Assembly (NCBI GenBank): GCA_028693055.1
Contig: JAQUWD010000022.1
Coordinates: forward strand, 1 to 54,993
DNA length: 54,993 nucleotides
From: Eubacteriales bacterium
GTDB lineage: Bacteria; Bacillota; Clostridia; Christensenellales; Aristaeellaceae
Direction: 5' to 3'
In this document: positions 8,946 through 17,983 of the stretch, piece after piece
Position numbering within the stretch: position 1 is the first letter of the stretch
How the letters are laid out: the number at the start of each line of letters is the position of its first letter
Position numbers and translations under genes: made by a program
The notes under the pieces: model-generated
What the model was told of the DNA's origin: nothing
What the model saw: only the letters and a program-made list of their open reading frames with translations
Databases searched by the model: none

Positions 8946-8997
8946 TTCAACGCAATAGGAGGCAAGGGCTTGAGCCCTTGCCTCCTATTGCGTTGAA
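8946..8997. repeat. Perfect 25-bp inverted repeat, likely bidirectional terminator
   Basis: Bases 8946-8970 and 8973-8997 are exact complements separated by only two bases. The core is AAGGGCT-TG-AGCCCTT. It sits ten bases after thrS and eight bases before the end of the convergent epimerase gene. There is no T-run on either side, so if it terminates transcription it does so without a classical U-tract. Confidence 0.85.
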
Positions 8998-9004
8998 TAC
9001 GTCC

Positions 9005-9760
9005 TCAGTTCAAGCCGCGAGCCGATAGGTATTGATAGCTGCGCCGCAGGCAGTCGATGGGGTCCTCGCCGTGGCAGTCATCCTGCTCCACCAACAAGTA
9101 TTGCGTGCCGCCGGCCTCGGCTTTTTCAAGCACGCGGTCGAAATTGATATTTCCTTCACCCAGCACGGCCATATTGCGTCCGTAAGCATAGTCCTTCAAA
9201 TGAATGCAGGGGATGCGCCCCGCCAGCTTTTCCAGCCACTGAGCCGGGTCGCCGCCGCCAGCCTGCACCCAGAAGGTGTCCAGCGTAAAGCCCATATCCT
9301 TTACTGGGAAATCCTCCATCAGCCTTTCCAGCACCAGCTTGCCATCCAGCTTCTTAAACTCCTGATCGTGATTATGATACATGAACAGCTTTCCTGCCTG
9401 CCCTATTTTACGGGCGATGGAGCCGTAAACGGTTAGGAAGTTGTCATAGCTCATACCGTCCTTTTCCGGATCGAAGGCATACCAGCCAAGGCCGATATGA
9501 TCGCAGCCGAATACGGTATGATCCGCGATCACCTTATCAAGCTCCTCCGTCAAGCGCTGGGGTGGAGTGTGCGTCAATACGCAGGCAAGACCGTTTTTGT
9601 CCAGCTGCTCCTTGAGCCATTCCGCCTCAAAGGGGCAGGTGCCGGATACCTGCACGGTTCGGTAGCCGATATCCGCAATCCTCTTGAGCGTTTCTGCAAA
9701 CCCTTCCAGTGTTTGGCAGGTTTCACGAGCTGTATACATCTGTGCTCCGATTTTCATCAT
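9005..9760 (-). CDS. Sugar phosphate isomerase/epimerase (TIM barrel)
   Basis: A protein of about 251 residues of the xylose-isomerase-like TIM barrel family (AP endonuclease family 2). The family signs are KIGAQMYTARETCQ at the N-terminus, HTPPQ, the GYRTVQVSG and DHIGLGWYA strands, LFMYHNHDQEF, MGFTLDTFWVQAGG, the metal ligand region CIHLKDYA and LLVEQDDC near the end. AGGAGG lies nine bases before the first of two adjacent ATGs (9760 and 9757). Substrate unknown; relatives isomerise inosose, hydroxypyruvate or ketoses. It is monocistronic, with a -10 box but no recognisable -35, so an activator is likely. Confidence 0.88.
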   Translation of the reverse strand: MMKIGAQMYTARETCQTLEGFAETLKRIADIGYRTVQVSGTCPFEAEWLKEQLDKNGLACVLTHTPPQRLTEELDKVIADHTVFGCDHIGLGWYAFDPEKDGMSYDNFLTVYGSIARKIGQAGKLFMYHNHDQEFKKLDGKLVLERLMEDFPVKDMGFTLDTFWVQAGGGDPAQWLEKLAGRIPCIHLKDYAYGRNMAVLGEGNINFDRVLEKAEAGGTQYLLVEQDDCHGEDPIDCLRRSYQYLSARGLN

Positions 9761-9852
9761 GGGCTTCTTCCTCCTTATTTTTGTTTCGCGGGGCACAACG
9801 ATGATCGATAAGCGAAGTGGATTCATCCCCCGAAACAAAGTTTACTATTCCT

Positions 9853-9899
9853 ATTATAAATGAAAAGAGACTGTTTGCGGGTACTTTTTTCTATTTTGC
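9853..9899 (-). promoter_or_regulatory. Activator-type promoter of the isomerase gene
   Basis: A perfect TATAAT (9858-9853) lacks any -35 match at 17 bases; that place holds CCGCAAACAG, part of a motif (GAAAAAAGTACCCGCAAAC then TCTTTTC) that recurs in related form at 30414-30459. Confidence 0.5.
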
Positions 9900-10225
9900 C
9901 CCTTTTCGGTTTGATAAATAATCCGTGATACATTTTGCAGTACGCCCAACGCCAATAGAACTATCGATTTTTCGGCGGTATCGTGTTACATTTCCATGAC
10001 CATTTTTACCCGATATTTCTTCGGGGCATGGATGAAGACACGAAACAATTGCGGATTTTCGCACAGCACATGGTCTGCCGCACAACCGACGATCACGCAT
10101 GAGCCGCTCTCAGCAATCCTTTGAATGATTTGCTCCCGTGCTGGAATCGCTTGTTTTACAACACTGGTGCTCAAATCGAAAGCGCGTAAGACGTCTGGTG
10201 AATTCTTGTTGATTTCGAATATGGG
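9891..10225 (-). pseudogene. Decayed cytidylate kinase-like (AAK_6) gene
   Basis: Two pieces in different frames match one protein family. The 5' piece reads REQIIQRIAESGSCVIVG and LFRVFIHAPKKYRVKMVMEM and then hits a stop. The 3' piece reads IDSSIGVGRTAKCITDYL, which is the end of the same family, ending at the TAG at 9891. Roughly 40 codons that normally separate them are missing, and the N-terminal P-loop half is absent. The gene is therefore a remnant; it shares the strand of the epimerase gene. Confidence 0.72.
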
Positions 10226-10370
10226 TGATTTCTAACTTTACTTTCGGAATCAATTTCGCTGTTATAGAAACGAAGAAGGATAAGAGACATAAACATCGAC
10301 AAAAAATAAAACGCCAAAGGGAGCAACGAAAATAAGCCATGTTGGTTTAAGCTAACTGGCAAAAAGAGAA

Positions 10371-10415
10371 AAATGCGACTCAGCCGGGCAATCGAGAGAG
10401 CAGCCGCATTTTTTT
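10371..10415 (+). terminator. Possible terminator-like hairpin
   Basis: AAATGCG (10371-10377) and CGCATTT (10405-10411) can pair around a long loop, followed by T residues up to 10415. No intact gene lies upstream on this strand, so it may be left over from a lost gene. Confidence 0.35.
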
Positions 10416-10877
10416 GTGCTAATGGAACAAACTCATGAGAAATATAATATATCAATGATTGATGAAGTCTTGCACGAAAAAAGTATCTTCTATAAGGAAC
10501 AGTGGCTAGAAATAGGCGGAGTTATGCAGCGGTTGGCTGTAACGTATAGCGTCGCATACCGAAACTATCTAGCTTCCATTCGAGAACGTCAACTTATCCG
10601 TTTAGCTCAAACAATTGAAAACAATCCAGGTAATCTTTCTCGTAAAGTCCCAAATAATAACAAGCGCTTTCTCACCACAACCCATTGTACGAAGGACGGG
10701 GAAGTAGCAAAATCAAAAAGCTATTCCATTAATCAAGAAGCAATTGCTAAGGAAGCCATTCGCGGCCTGAAAAAAATGAAGATGTTCTTGAGTGTTACCT
10801 TTATCGTCTATCTTGGGCTGGCTAAAGCAAAGATAGCTCGAGGCGAAAGAGAGCATCTTTGTCGGATGTACGCGTAA
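10416..10877 (+). pseudogene. Transposase remnant, IS1634/IS4-like
   Basis: The segment around 10500-10745 reads LAVTYSVAYRNYLASIRERQ, then NNKRFLTTTHCTKDGEVAKS and YSINQEAIAKEA, the middle part of IS1634-type DDE transposases. The expected continuation (DGFYAVCTN and the YREKW-type catalytic region) is missing and the frame runs into unrelated sequence. The N-terminal half is also absent. No terminal inverted repeats were found around it. It is a dead fragment of about 150 codons. Confidence 0.7.
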
Positions 10878-11076
10878 ATGAAAGCATTTGAATGAAATAG
10901 GGAGCAGTCTGCGTAAAACGCTGTTTTGTTCTCTTAAAAGACTGTTTTTTCGAAAATTCTTCATTTGCCCTGCCAGCAATATCCTAAAATCCGGCTGTTT
11001 GGCTCGCTTTGGTTCCCATGGTTGCCCTCAGTAGCTGACCAGCTGACAGCGAAACTGATTCAAAACTTTGCATTCC
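10878..11076. other. Intergenic stretch without a recognisable gene
   Basis: Between the transposase remnant and the MATE promoter I see only a small GCGT-AAA-ACGC hairpin with a T-rich tail (about 10913-10930). No coding similarity was noticed. Confidence 0.5.
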
Positions 11077-11105
11077 TTGACATTTTCCCTTCATGCCCTT
11101 ACAAT
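11077..11105 (+). promoter_or_regulatory. Promoter of the MATE exporter gene
   Basis: TTGACA (11077-11082), 17 bases, TACAAT (11100-11105), 44 bases before the ATG. Confidence 0.85.
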
Positions 11106-11149
11106 AGGCGACATATGCCCTTGGAAGAATCATAGGAGTTGCTAGATTG

Positions 11150-12601
11150 ATGAAATCGTTACCTTCTTCCCCCGCCGCCTTGTCCGGACAGGACATGCGC
11201 TCCTTTCTGCGCATGCTGGCAGCCATTGCGATTCCCGTAGCCCTTCAAAACCTGCTGACCACAACGGGCAGCATGGTGGATACGGTTATGCTGGCGCAGT
11301 TAGGCGAGCTGACCGTAGGATCCGTGGGGCTGTGCGCCCAATTCTCTTCTTTGCTTTTCTCCTGCTATTGGGGCTTCGTTGGCGGCGGCATGTTGTTTTT
11401 TGCGCAGCACTACGGCGCGAAGGATGGGGACGGCGTTTGCTCCTCCTACGGGCTAACCCTTAGCTGCATGCTGACGGTGGGGCTCCTCTTTTGTCTGCTG
11501 GGCGTACTCGCGCCTGAAACCGTCATGGGGTTGTACACCGATAAGCCGGAGCTGCAAGCGATTGGCGTGCAGTATCTGCGCATTGTGGGCTTTGCCTATC
11601 CCCTACAGGTGCTATCGATGGCGATGAGCGCCCTACTACGCACCACAGACCGGGTACGGCTGCCATTGATCGCCTCCATCGTATCCCTGCTTACCAATTT
11701 CTTATTTAATTATTTGCTGATTTTCGGCAAGCTGGGTCTGCCTCGAATGGGCGTACAGGGCGCGGCGCTGGCCACCGTCATCTCAGGCGCGGTCAACGTG
11801 CTGATGCTGCTTGCCATGGGCAAGGCCACCCAGCATCCCTATTTATTACAAATCAAGCGGCATTTTTGCTGGAGCAAGGCTTTCATCCAAAAATATCTGT
11901 TAAAATGCTTCCCGATTCTGTGCAACGAGCTGTTGATCGGTGTTGGAAACATGGTGATCAACATTGTGCTGGGTCGACAGTCTACCCAGGCTATCGCGGC
12001 TTTGGCGGTGTTCCGCACCTTCGAGGGCTTTATTATCGCCTTCTTTGCCGGTTTCACCAACGCAGCCTCTATTCTGGTCGGTACGGAGGTGGGCGCAGGC
12101 CATCACGAGCTGGCCTTTGCCCGAGCCAAGCGGTTGATTGTGCTCTGTCCCGTCACAATCTGCGGGGCCTGCCTTCTCATGCTGGCCATTCACCCGCCAT
12201 TGCTGACCGCCATGAGCCTGAGCGGCGAATCCTTCGAAATCTGCCGCAGCATGCTGATTATCTATACCTTTGTGGCGGTTATCCGCATGTGCAATTGGAT
12301 TCAGAACGACACCTTCCGTTCCGCTGGTGACGCAGCCTTTGGCACCATTTTAGAGATTACCTTTATGTATCTTTTGGTGCTGCCCTGCATCTGCCTTACC
12401 GGGCTTGTGTTCAAAGCGCCGTTTTTGCTGATTTTTGCTTCCGCATATGTGGACGAGCCGATTCGTATCGTCATTATGCTTCGCCATGCGTTTTCCGGCA
12501 AGTGGATTAAGCCGGTTACCAAGGAGGGGCTTGCCACTATCGACGAGTTCAGAGCGGCTCACGGCATCAAACAAAAAAACGCTGCGGAGCTGCAGCACTA
12601 A
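11150..12601 (+). CDS. MATE family efflux transporter
   Basis: A polytopic membrane exporter of about 483 residues with twelve hydrophobic segments. Family signs are IPVALQNLLTTTGSMVDTVMLAQLG in the first two helices, the repeated half beginning near FPILCNELLIGVGNMVINIVLGR, and the intervening GVQGAALATVISGAVNVL. MATE proteins use Na+ or H+ to expel organic cations, drugs or metabolites from the cytoplasm. AGGAG precedes adjacent TTG (11147) and ATG (11150) codons; ATG is preferred. It has its own promoter and no partner gene. The substrate cannot be told. Confidence 0.95.
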   Translation: MKSLPSSPAALSGQDMRSFLRMLAAIAIPVALQNLLTTTGSMVDTVMLAQLGELTVGSVGLCAQFSSLLFSCYWGFVGGGMLFFAQHYGAKDGDGVCSSYGLTLSCMLTVGLLFCLLGVLAPETVMGLYTDKPELQAIGVQYLRIVGFAYPLQVLSMAMSALLRTTDRVRLPLIASIVSLLTNFLFNYLLIFGKLGLPRMGVQGAALATVISGAVNVLMLLAMGKATQHPYLLQIKRHFCWSKAFIQKYLLKCFPILCNELLIGVGNMVINIVLGRQSTQAIAALAVFRTFEGFIIAFFAGFTNAASILVGTEVGAGHHELAFARAKRLIVLCPVTICGACLLMLAIHPPLLTAMSLSGESFEICRSMLIIYTFVAVIRMCNWIQNDTFRSAGDAAFGTILEITFMYLLVLPCICLTGLVFKAPFLLIFASAYVDEPIRIVIMLRHAFSGKWIKPVTKEGLATIDEFRAAHGIKQKNAAELQH

Positions 12602-12647
12602 TACGGTTCTCCGTTGTTTTGATGGAAGATTCATAGATGCCTGTCGT

Positions 12648-12676
12648 TTGTTTCTACGCCGCTGATATGCTATAAT
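12648..12676 (+). promoter_or_regulatory. Promoter of the dnaD operon
   Basis: TTGTTT (12648-12653), 17 bases, TATAAT (12671-12676), the latter preceded by TGC as in an extended -10. Confidence 0.75.
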
Positions 12677-12728
12677 TGAAGCGCTTTTATGAATCTCTCT
12701 GTTTTTTTGAAAGGGGCACTATCGCTTC

Positions 12729-14228
12729 ATGTCCAGCTTTACCGCCGATCCCGCCTCGATTCTCTGGGACGCTACCGCCGTATCCAACGCCTTTTTATGT
12801 GAGTACATGCCTTCCGCCCCCGATGGGTATGTGAAGGTTTATTTGTATGGGCTCATGTATGCCCACGGCGGTATGGGCGAGGAGGATTCGCTGCTGGACG
12901 ATGTATCCAAGGCGCTTTCCATGGACCGGAGCGAGGTAGAGCAGGCACTTCGGTATTGGGAGCGGCGCAGGCTTTTGACGCGGGTAAAGGACAACCCGCC
13001 CGTTTACCGCTTTGCTAGCGTGCAGCAGACCATGTTTATGAAGCAGAGCGGCCCCAAGGACGAAGCCTATGAGCGCTTCGCCCAAGCGCTGTATGATATG
13101 TTCGGCGATAAGCGCAAGCTTCACGGCGGCGATACGGTATTAGCCTATGAATGGGTGGAGCAGCTCAAGCTGCCGCCGGACGTGGTTTTTATGCTGATTC
13201 GTCATATGATCTCGACCCGCGGTATTCAATTCAGCTTTCAGGAAGCCCAAAAGGTAGCCACTGATTTAAACCAGCAGCAGGTGAACACCGCCGACGCCGC
13301 CGAGGTGATCTTCAGCCGTTCCGAAGCGGCGTGGAAGGGGACGCGGAAGCTGCTCAATCACATGGGCAAGCGGCGCAATCCCACCGTGGATGAAATTGAT
13401 CTTTATTTAAAATGGACCACCCAATGGGACTTTGCCCCCAAGGCTATCGAGGTCGCTTGTGCGGAGATGACCCGAGGCGACCCCAGCTTTGCCTATCTGG
13501 ATAAGATTTTATTGGGGGTTCGGGACAGAAGCCAGGGCAAGGCAACCACCGCCGCCCAGATGAAGAAGCATTTAAGCGAGGGACAGGACGAAACCGCACG
13601 CATCCGGGCGGTGCTGGCAGCCATCGGTATGACGGTGCAAACCGTGGACGAGGGCAAACGCGCGGTCTACCGAGGGATGGCGTCGGTTTCCAACGCCGAG
13701 GTTATTTTGCTGGCAGCCAATCAGGCGGGTAAAAAGAAGGGCGCGGGCTTGGACGACGTGGTAGCCCTCGTAGACAGCTGGAGCGAGCGGGGGCTAAAGG
13801 ACGCGGCTTCGGTAAGCGCCTATCTGCAAAGCGTACAAGCAACCGATAAGCGACTCCGCGCGTTGTTTACCTTGGCGGGGAAGGAACCGGGCTGCACGCA
13901 AGCCAATCGGGAGCTGCTGCGCAAATGGCGGGAGGATTGGCAGTTTAGCGACCCGCTGCTGGATTTGGCGGCAGCCTACGCTCGCAACGTAGAGCGACCT
14001 ATGCCTTATATGGATAAGCTGCTCCACGGCTGGCACGAGAAAAGCGTGACCACCATTACAGAAGCGCAGGAGGAGCACGAACGCTTCACCGACAGCGCGC
14101 GCAAGGAGCATACGGCTGCCAGAGGAACCAAAAAGGTCATTGAACAGCAATATAGCCAGCGGGACTACGACCCCGACGAGGTCAACGGCCCCAGCGCCGA
14201 GGATATTGAGGAGGCGATGAAGCTGTGA
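12729..14228 (+). CDS. DnaD domain protein (primosome component)
   Basis: A 499-residue replication-initiation or restart protein. The N-terminal winged-helix domain (residues ~15-95: VKVYLYGLMYAHGG, ALSMDRSEVEQALRYWERRRLL) is followed by two or more DnaD C-terminal modules (around 200-285 with RRNPTVDEIDLYLKWTTQWDFAPKAIEVAC, and again around 390-450 with REDWQFSDPLLDLAAAYA and MPYMDKLLHGWHEK). It overlaps the next gene by four bases and that gene encodes a DnaC/DnaI-like ATPase, the usual clostridial arrangement. Together they would load the replicative helicase. AAAGGGG lies about 12 bases upstream of the ATG. Confidence 0.93.
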   Translation: MSSFTADPASILWDATAVSNAFLCEYMPSAPDGYVKVYLYGLMYAHGGMGEEDSLLDDVSKALSMDRSEVEQALRYWERRRLLTRVKDNPPVYRFASVQQTMFMKQSGPKDEAYERFAQALYDMFGDKRKLHGGDTVLAYEWVEQLKLPPDVVFMLIRHMISTRGIQFSFQEAQKVATDLNQQQVNTADAAEVIFSRSEAAWKGTRKLLNHMGKRRNPTVDEIDLYLKWTTQWDFAPKAIEVACAEMTRGDPSFAYLDKILLGVRDRSQGKATTAAQMKKHLSEGQDETARIRAVLAAIGMTVQTVDEGKRAVYRGMASVSNAEVILLAANQAGKKKGAGLDDVVALVDSWSERGLKDAASVSAYLQSVQATDKRLRALFTLAGKEPGCTQANRELLRKWREDWQFSDPLLDLAAAYARNVERPMPYMDKLLHGWHEKSVTTITEAQEEHERFTDSARKEHTAARGTKKVIEQQYSQRDYDPDEVNGPSAEDIEEAMKL

Positions 14229-15211
14229 CGAGGGAACAAATCATACTGGATTTGCAGCAGGACTACGCAAAGCGCCGCGAGGACAATCTACGCCTCTATG
14301 AGCAAAAAACGGAGGAGGCCTGCCAACGGTGTCCCGGTCTGCGCCAGCTATTGGACGCGCGGCATATGGCCGTCATCAGCGGCGTGCGCTCCACCTTGCT
14401 CAATCCTCAGAAGACTCCGGGGGCGAACGCGGGTCTACCCTCCGCCATGGCGATGATGAATCAGAAAATCGCGGCGGCGCTAAAGGCGGGCGGCTTGCCA
14501 GCGGACGCGCTTCAACCGATTTATACCTGTTCCATCTGCCGGGACGAGGGCTATGTCTATACGCCGTCCCGTAAAATGTGCTCCTGTATGAACCGGGAGT
14601 TGCACCAACGCATGCTGGGAGAGCTGGGCTTAAACGGCGGCAAGGAGACCTTTGAGGGCTTTGACGAAGCGCTTTTCAGCTCCGAGCCGGATCAACGGGG
14701 GGTCAGTCAGCGGCAGATGGCGCTGCTGGCCCGAAAGGTCTGCGAGACTTATGCCGACAGCTACCCCGATACCGAATGCCGCAATCTATTGCTGACGGGC
14801 AAAAGCGGTCTGGGCAAGACCTATCTGTTGCATTCCATGGCGCGGCGGCTAGCGGAGCGAGAGGTACTGCCCGCCTATACCAGTGCCTTTCATCTGCTAG
14901 AGGTAGCCCGAAAGAGCTATATTGAAAATAACAGCGATTATCTGTCCGGCTTCATGTTAGCTCCTGTGCTGTTGATTGACGATCTTGGCACGGAGCCAAT
15001 GATGCAGAACATCACGGTGACGCAGCTTTTCAATTTGCTCAACGAGCGGCAGATCGCCGGACGGCATACGGTGATCAGCACCAATCTGGACATGGCGGAG
15101 CTGAAGGAGCGCTATACCGAGCGTATCGCCTCCCGGCTCAACGACGCGTCCAGCTGGCGCAAGCTAAGCCTTGTCGGCGACGACGTGCGCAAGCGTCTTA
15201 AAAGGAGCTAA
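14225..15211 (+). CDS. DnaC/DnaI-like helicase loader ATPase
   Basis: A 328-residue AAA+ ATPase. After an N-terminal helical region comes a putative zinc site CSICRDEGY...CSC (Cys 102, 105, 119, 121). The Walker A is GKSGLGKT (192-199), Walker B VLLIDDLGTE, with sensor ISTNLDMAEL and arginine region RIASRLND. This is the DnaI/DnaC group that loads the DnaB-type helicase. The start is a GTG overlapping the dnaD stop (GTGA), so translation is coupled, with GGAGG inside the dnaD end. Confidence 0.93.
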   Translation: MTREQIILDLQQDYAKRREDNLRLYEQKTEEACQRCPGLRQLLDARHMAVISGVRSTLLNPQKTPGANAGLPSAMAMMNQKIAAALKAGGLPADALQPIYTCSICRDEGYVYTPSRKMCSCMNRELHQRMLGELGLNGGKETFEGFDEALFSSEPDQRGVSQRQMALLARKVCETYADSYPDTECRNLLLTGKSGLGKTYLLHSMARRLAEREVLPAYTSAFHLLEVARKSYIENNSDYLSGFMLAPVLLIDDLGTEPMMQNITVTQLFNLLNERQIAGRHTVISTNLDMAELKERYTERIASRLNDASSWRKLSLVGDDVRKRLKRS

Positions 15212-15217
15212 TCCAAG

Positions 15218-15565
15218 ATGAACATTCAGATTTATGCCAACAAGAAAAATCCGGACGTATTAAAGGCAGAGCGCTTTTTCAAAGAACGAAAGATCCCCTA
15301 TCAGATGCTGGATTTAAAAAAGCATAAGCTGGGAAAGAAGGAGCTGGAGGTTTTTGTAGCCGCTATTGGCGCAAAAGCGTTAGTGGATCGGGAGGGCAAG
15401 AAAGCGCTGGAACGCCCGGTTGCACATATGAGCACCGACAGCTTGATCATCGCCGAGCTTCTCAATGACCCGTCGGCGCTGAAAAGCCCCATCGTACGCA
15501 ATGGCGGCAAGGCAACCGTGGGCGCGGCGGAAGACATATGGAAGCAATGGGTGGAGCAAGGCTAA
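15218..15565 (+). CDS. ArsC/Spx-like thioredoxin-fold protein lacking the catalytic cysteine
   Basis: A 115-residue member of the ArsC/Spx family. It has the N-terminal strand MNIQIYANKKNPDVLKAERF, then FFKERKIPYQMLDLKKH, LVDREGKKALERP and the C-terminal SPIVRNGGKATVG, where the cis-Pro-type IVRNG segment is typical. The usual Cys (CxxxxR or CxxC) is replaced by Asn-Lys-Lys-Asn, so arsenate reduction is not expected. It follows dnaC by six bases in the same operon. Its role could be protein binding, as in Spx, but that is inference. Confidence 0.85.
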   Translation: MNIQIYANKKNPDVLKAERFFKERKIPYQMLDLKKHKLGKKELEVFVAAIGAKALVDREGKKALERPVAHMSTDSLIIAELLNDPSALKSPIVRNGGKATVGAAEDIWKQWVEQG

Positions 15566-15588
15566 AAATACAGAGGAGGATCGAATGC

Positions 15589-16344
15589 ATGAATTCCATG
15601 GCGATAGAGGCAGTCATACGAGAGGCGGGAGAAATCATCGCCTGTGCAAAGCATCCCAAGGTATTTGAAAAAGAAGGGCATGCGAACTTCGTTACCCAGA
15701 CGGACCAGGATGTGCAGGATTTTTTGATTCATGAGCTGTCTTTGCTTATGCCGGAGGCGAAGTTTCTGGCAGAGGAAAAGGAAAACGCCGTTTTGGACGA
15801 TAGCCTCACCTTCATCATCGATCCCATCGACGGCACGACCAATTTCATGCACGCACGGGAATGCTCCGCCATTTCCGTTGGGATTGTGGAAAAACGGGAG
15901 CCTGTGATGGCATTTGTCTACCAGCCTTGGCGTAAAGACCTTTATTTTGCCCAAAAGGGCGAGGGTGCTTTTTTAAACGGACAGCCGATTCATGTATCGC
16001 CGCTTCCCCTTTCTCAGGCGGTGGTGAACGTAGGCACCTCCCCCTACCGGGAAGAGCTGCGCAAGCGGAGCATGTCGCTCTGCGGCTTGTTTTTAGAGCA
16101 TGCCGCGGACATCCGCCGCTGTGGCAGCGCCGCGCTGGACCTGTGCGATGTAGCCTGCGGCAAAGCCGAGGTTTTCTGGGAGCTGGAATTAAGCCCATGG
16201 GACTATGCAGCCGGGGCTTTGCTGGTAACGGAGGCGGGCGGCCGCATAGGCAATTGTGAGGGCGGCCCCTTGCAGCAGGGCGGCAAGTCCAGCGTGCTGG
16301 CAGCCAACAGCGAATGCTTTGAGCAGGCCCTTGCGCTGTTTTGA
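15589..16344 (+). CDS. Inositol monophosphatase family protein
   Basis: A Mg2+-dependent sugar/inositol phosphatase of 251 residues. Metal-site motifs are FLAEEKENA (Glu pair), IIDPIDGTTNFMH, and WELELSPWDYAAGALLVTEAGG near the end. GAGGAGGA lies eight bases before the ATG at 15589; the frame is open further upstream but that part overlaps the ArsC-like gene. It continues the dnaD operon. The family acts on inositol phosphates, PAP, fructose bisphosphate or histidinol phosphate; the substrate cannot be assigned. Confidence 0.92.
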   Translation: MNSMAIEAVIREAGEIIACAKHPKVFEKEGHANFVTQTDQDVQDFLIHELSLLMPEAKFLAEEKENAVLDDSLTFIIDPIDGTTNFMHARECSAISVGIVEKREPVMAFVYQPWRKDLYFAQKGEGAFLNGQPIHVSPLPLSQAVVNVGTSPYREELRKRSMSLCGLFLEHAADIRRCGSAALDLCDVACGKAEVFWELELSPWDYAAGALLVTEAGGRIGNCEGGPLQQGGKSSVLAANSECFEQALALF

Positions 16345-16417
16345 GGATAAAATAGTTTTACGCTTGATACAAGCGCGATAGCCTCGGAAACAGAACGATC
16401 TCTATAGGAGGACCCTG

Positions 16418-17860
16418 ATGCGCACTGCAATTATCATTTTTGCAACCGGCTTGACCTTTTTGATAGCATGGCTGTTCCTTTTTAAATGGAAAAAGCCGAT
16501 CCAAACCATTCTCTTAGGGGCGGTCCTTGTTTTCGGATTATTGTTCAACGTCATTTTAGTTCCCGGTATCATTCCCGATGAGCCGGCGCATATCGAAACC
16601 GCTTACCGCTACTCAAACCTAATGCTTTTCCTGCCCTACTCCACGGAGGATGGAGGATTGCTGGTACGCCAAGGCGACGATTTAAACGAATTCCGCCTAT
16701 TTGGCGATTCCTATTCCGAATCCTATCAAAACTTGGAGGAGCACTTTGCATTCTTTTGCACTGGCGAAGACACGGCATTGGTGGAAACCACGGGAAGAGA
16801 CGTTCGAACCGGCTTTATCGCCTATCTCCCCGGCGCTATTGGTTTCACAATCGCCCGTTTGCTTCATCTGGGTACCATCCCCATGGTCTATCTAGGCAGG
16901 CTTTGTAATTTACTGTTTTACTTTCTATGCCTCTATTGGGCGTTGCGCATTACACCAGTCAAAAAAAATCTGTTTGCGTTGATTGGCATACTACCCATGG
17001 GAATGCAGCTGGCTTGCTCGCTGTCATACGACGTCCCAATGCTTGGGCTTTCCTTTTTGTTTATCAGCTATGGGCTGCGGCTGATTTATGTTGTGCCGAA
17101 GCTTGTCTGGAAGGACTGGGTCATTTGCGGCGCTTTTGCTTTGCTTCTGGCTCCCTGCAAGCTGATTTTCTTTCCCCTCATGCTTTTGCTTTTCCTTATT
17201 TCCCACCAAAAATTTGGGAGCAAGCTTCAAAAAGCAGCTTTCCTCTTGGCGGTTTTTCTCGCCGCGCTGCTTTCCTTTGCTTTAAGTAACCTCGATAGCA
17301 TCACAATGTACTTTAAGGATTTAGGCGTTGACAAATCATCCACCGATAACCAACGCTATCAAGAACTATATACCTTAGGTTGGATCGTAGGTCATCCAAA
17401 AGAAACCGTTCAAATATTCTTGCACACCATCCGGCAAGATTTTGACTTTTTCTGGAAAAATATGCTTGGAGGCCGTCTAAGCGTATTTGACCCCATTATC
17501 GATTGGCATGTTATATTGCTTGTCGCGCTTGTTTTTGCGGCGCAAAAAGATCCTGCGGATACCATTCGGCTGTCTGCCTCCACCAAGGCTGTAGGGGTTT
17601 TCGGTTTTGTTATAGCGCTTCTCAGCGTTATGCTGATGATGCTGTTTATGTACACGCCTTTTGGAAGAGAAGTCATTGAAGGGGTGCAGGGGAGGTATTT
17701 ACTGCCGATACTCCCTGTTTTCATGCTTGCCTTGAGCAGTGAAGAAATCTGCCTAACAGAGGTTGCGAAGCGCTGGCTTGGCGTTATTGTCATTACCATC
17801 AACGGAGCTGCCGTTGTAGAAATATGGCAATGGATTTTACAGAAGCCTCCTCTTTTTTAG
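16418..17860 (+). CDS. DUF2142 polytopic membrane protein
   Basis: A 480-residue membrane protein with about a dozen hydrophobic segments. The family sign is the acidic loop after the second segment, IIPDEPAHIETAYRYSN, and later SLSYDVPMLGLSFLFISYGL and GVQGRYLLPILPVFMLA. The architecture resembles GT-C glycosyltransferases, where such an extracytoplasmic DE motif is catalytic, so a role in transferring sugars from lipid-linked donors is possible (inference). AGGAGG precedes the ATG. It may be co-transcribed with the upstream phosphatase (73-base gap). Confidence 0.85.
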   Translation: MRTAIIIFATGLTFLIAWLFLFKWKKPIQTILLGAVLVFGLLFNVILVPGIIPDEPAHIETAYRYSNLMLFLPYSTEDGGLLVRQGDDLNEFRLFGDSYSESYQNLEEHFAFFCTGEDTALVETTGRDVRTGFIAYLPGAIGFTIARLLHLGTIPMVYLGRLCNLLFYFLCLYWALRITPVKKNLFALIGILPMGMQLACSLSYDVPMLGLSFLFISYGLRLIYVVPKLVWKDWVICGAFALLLAPCKLIFFPLMLLLFLISHQKFGSKLQKAAFLLAVFLAALLSFALSNLDSITMYFKDLGVDKSSTDNQRYQELYTLGWIVGHPKETVQIFLHTIRQDFDFFWKNMLGGRLSVFDPIIDWHVILLVALVFAAQKDPADTIRLSASTKAVGVFGFVIALLSVMLMMLFMYTPFGREVIEGVQGRYLLPILPVFMLALSSEEICLTEVAKRWLGVIVITINGAAVVEIWQWILQKPPLF

Positions 17861-17983
17861 GCGGACATATTTCGATGCTACCGCATTTTTCTTCCCAGAC
17901 TAAACGCCATTCGAAATTCCACCGTGGAACTTACTTCGGAAATTCACCATTTTGATTATTCCAGCGATTGCGTTCCCCCAACC

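Noticed and set aside
10171..10455. Minus-strand hydrophobic reading frame
   Set aside because: It overlaps the decayed kinase and transposase remnants, has no ribosome site and no recognisable family.
15218..15565. Arsenate reductase function
   Set aside because: The catalytic cysteine is missing and no other ars gene is present.
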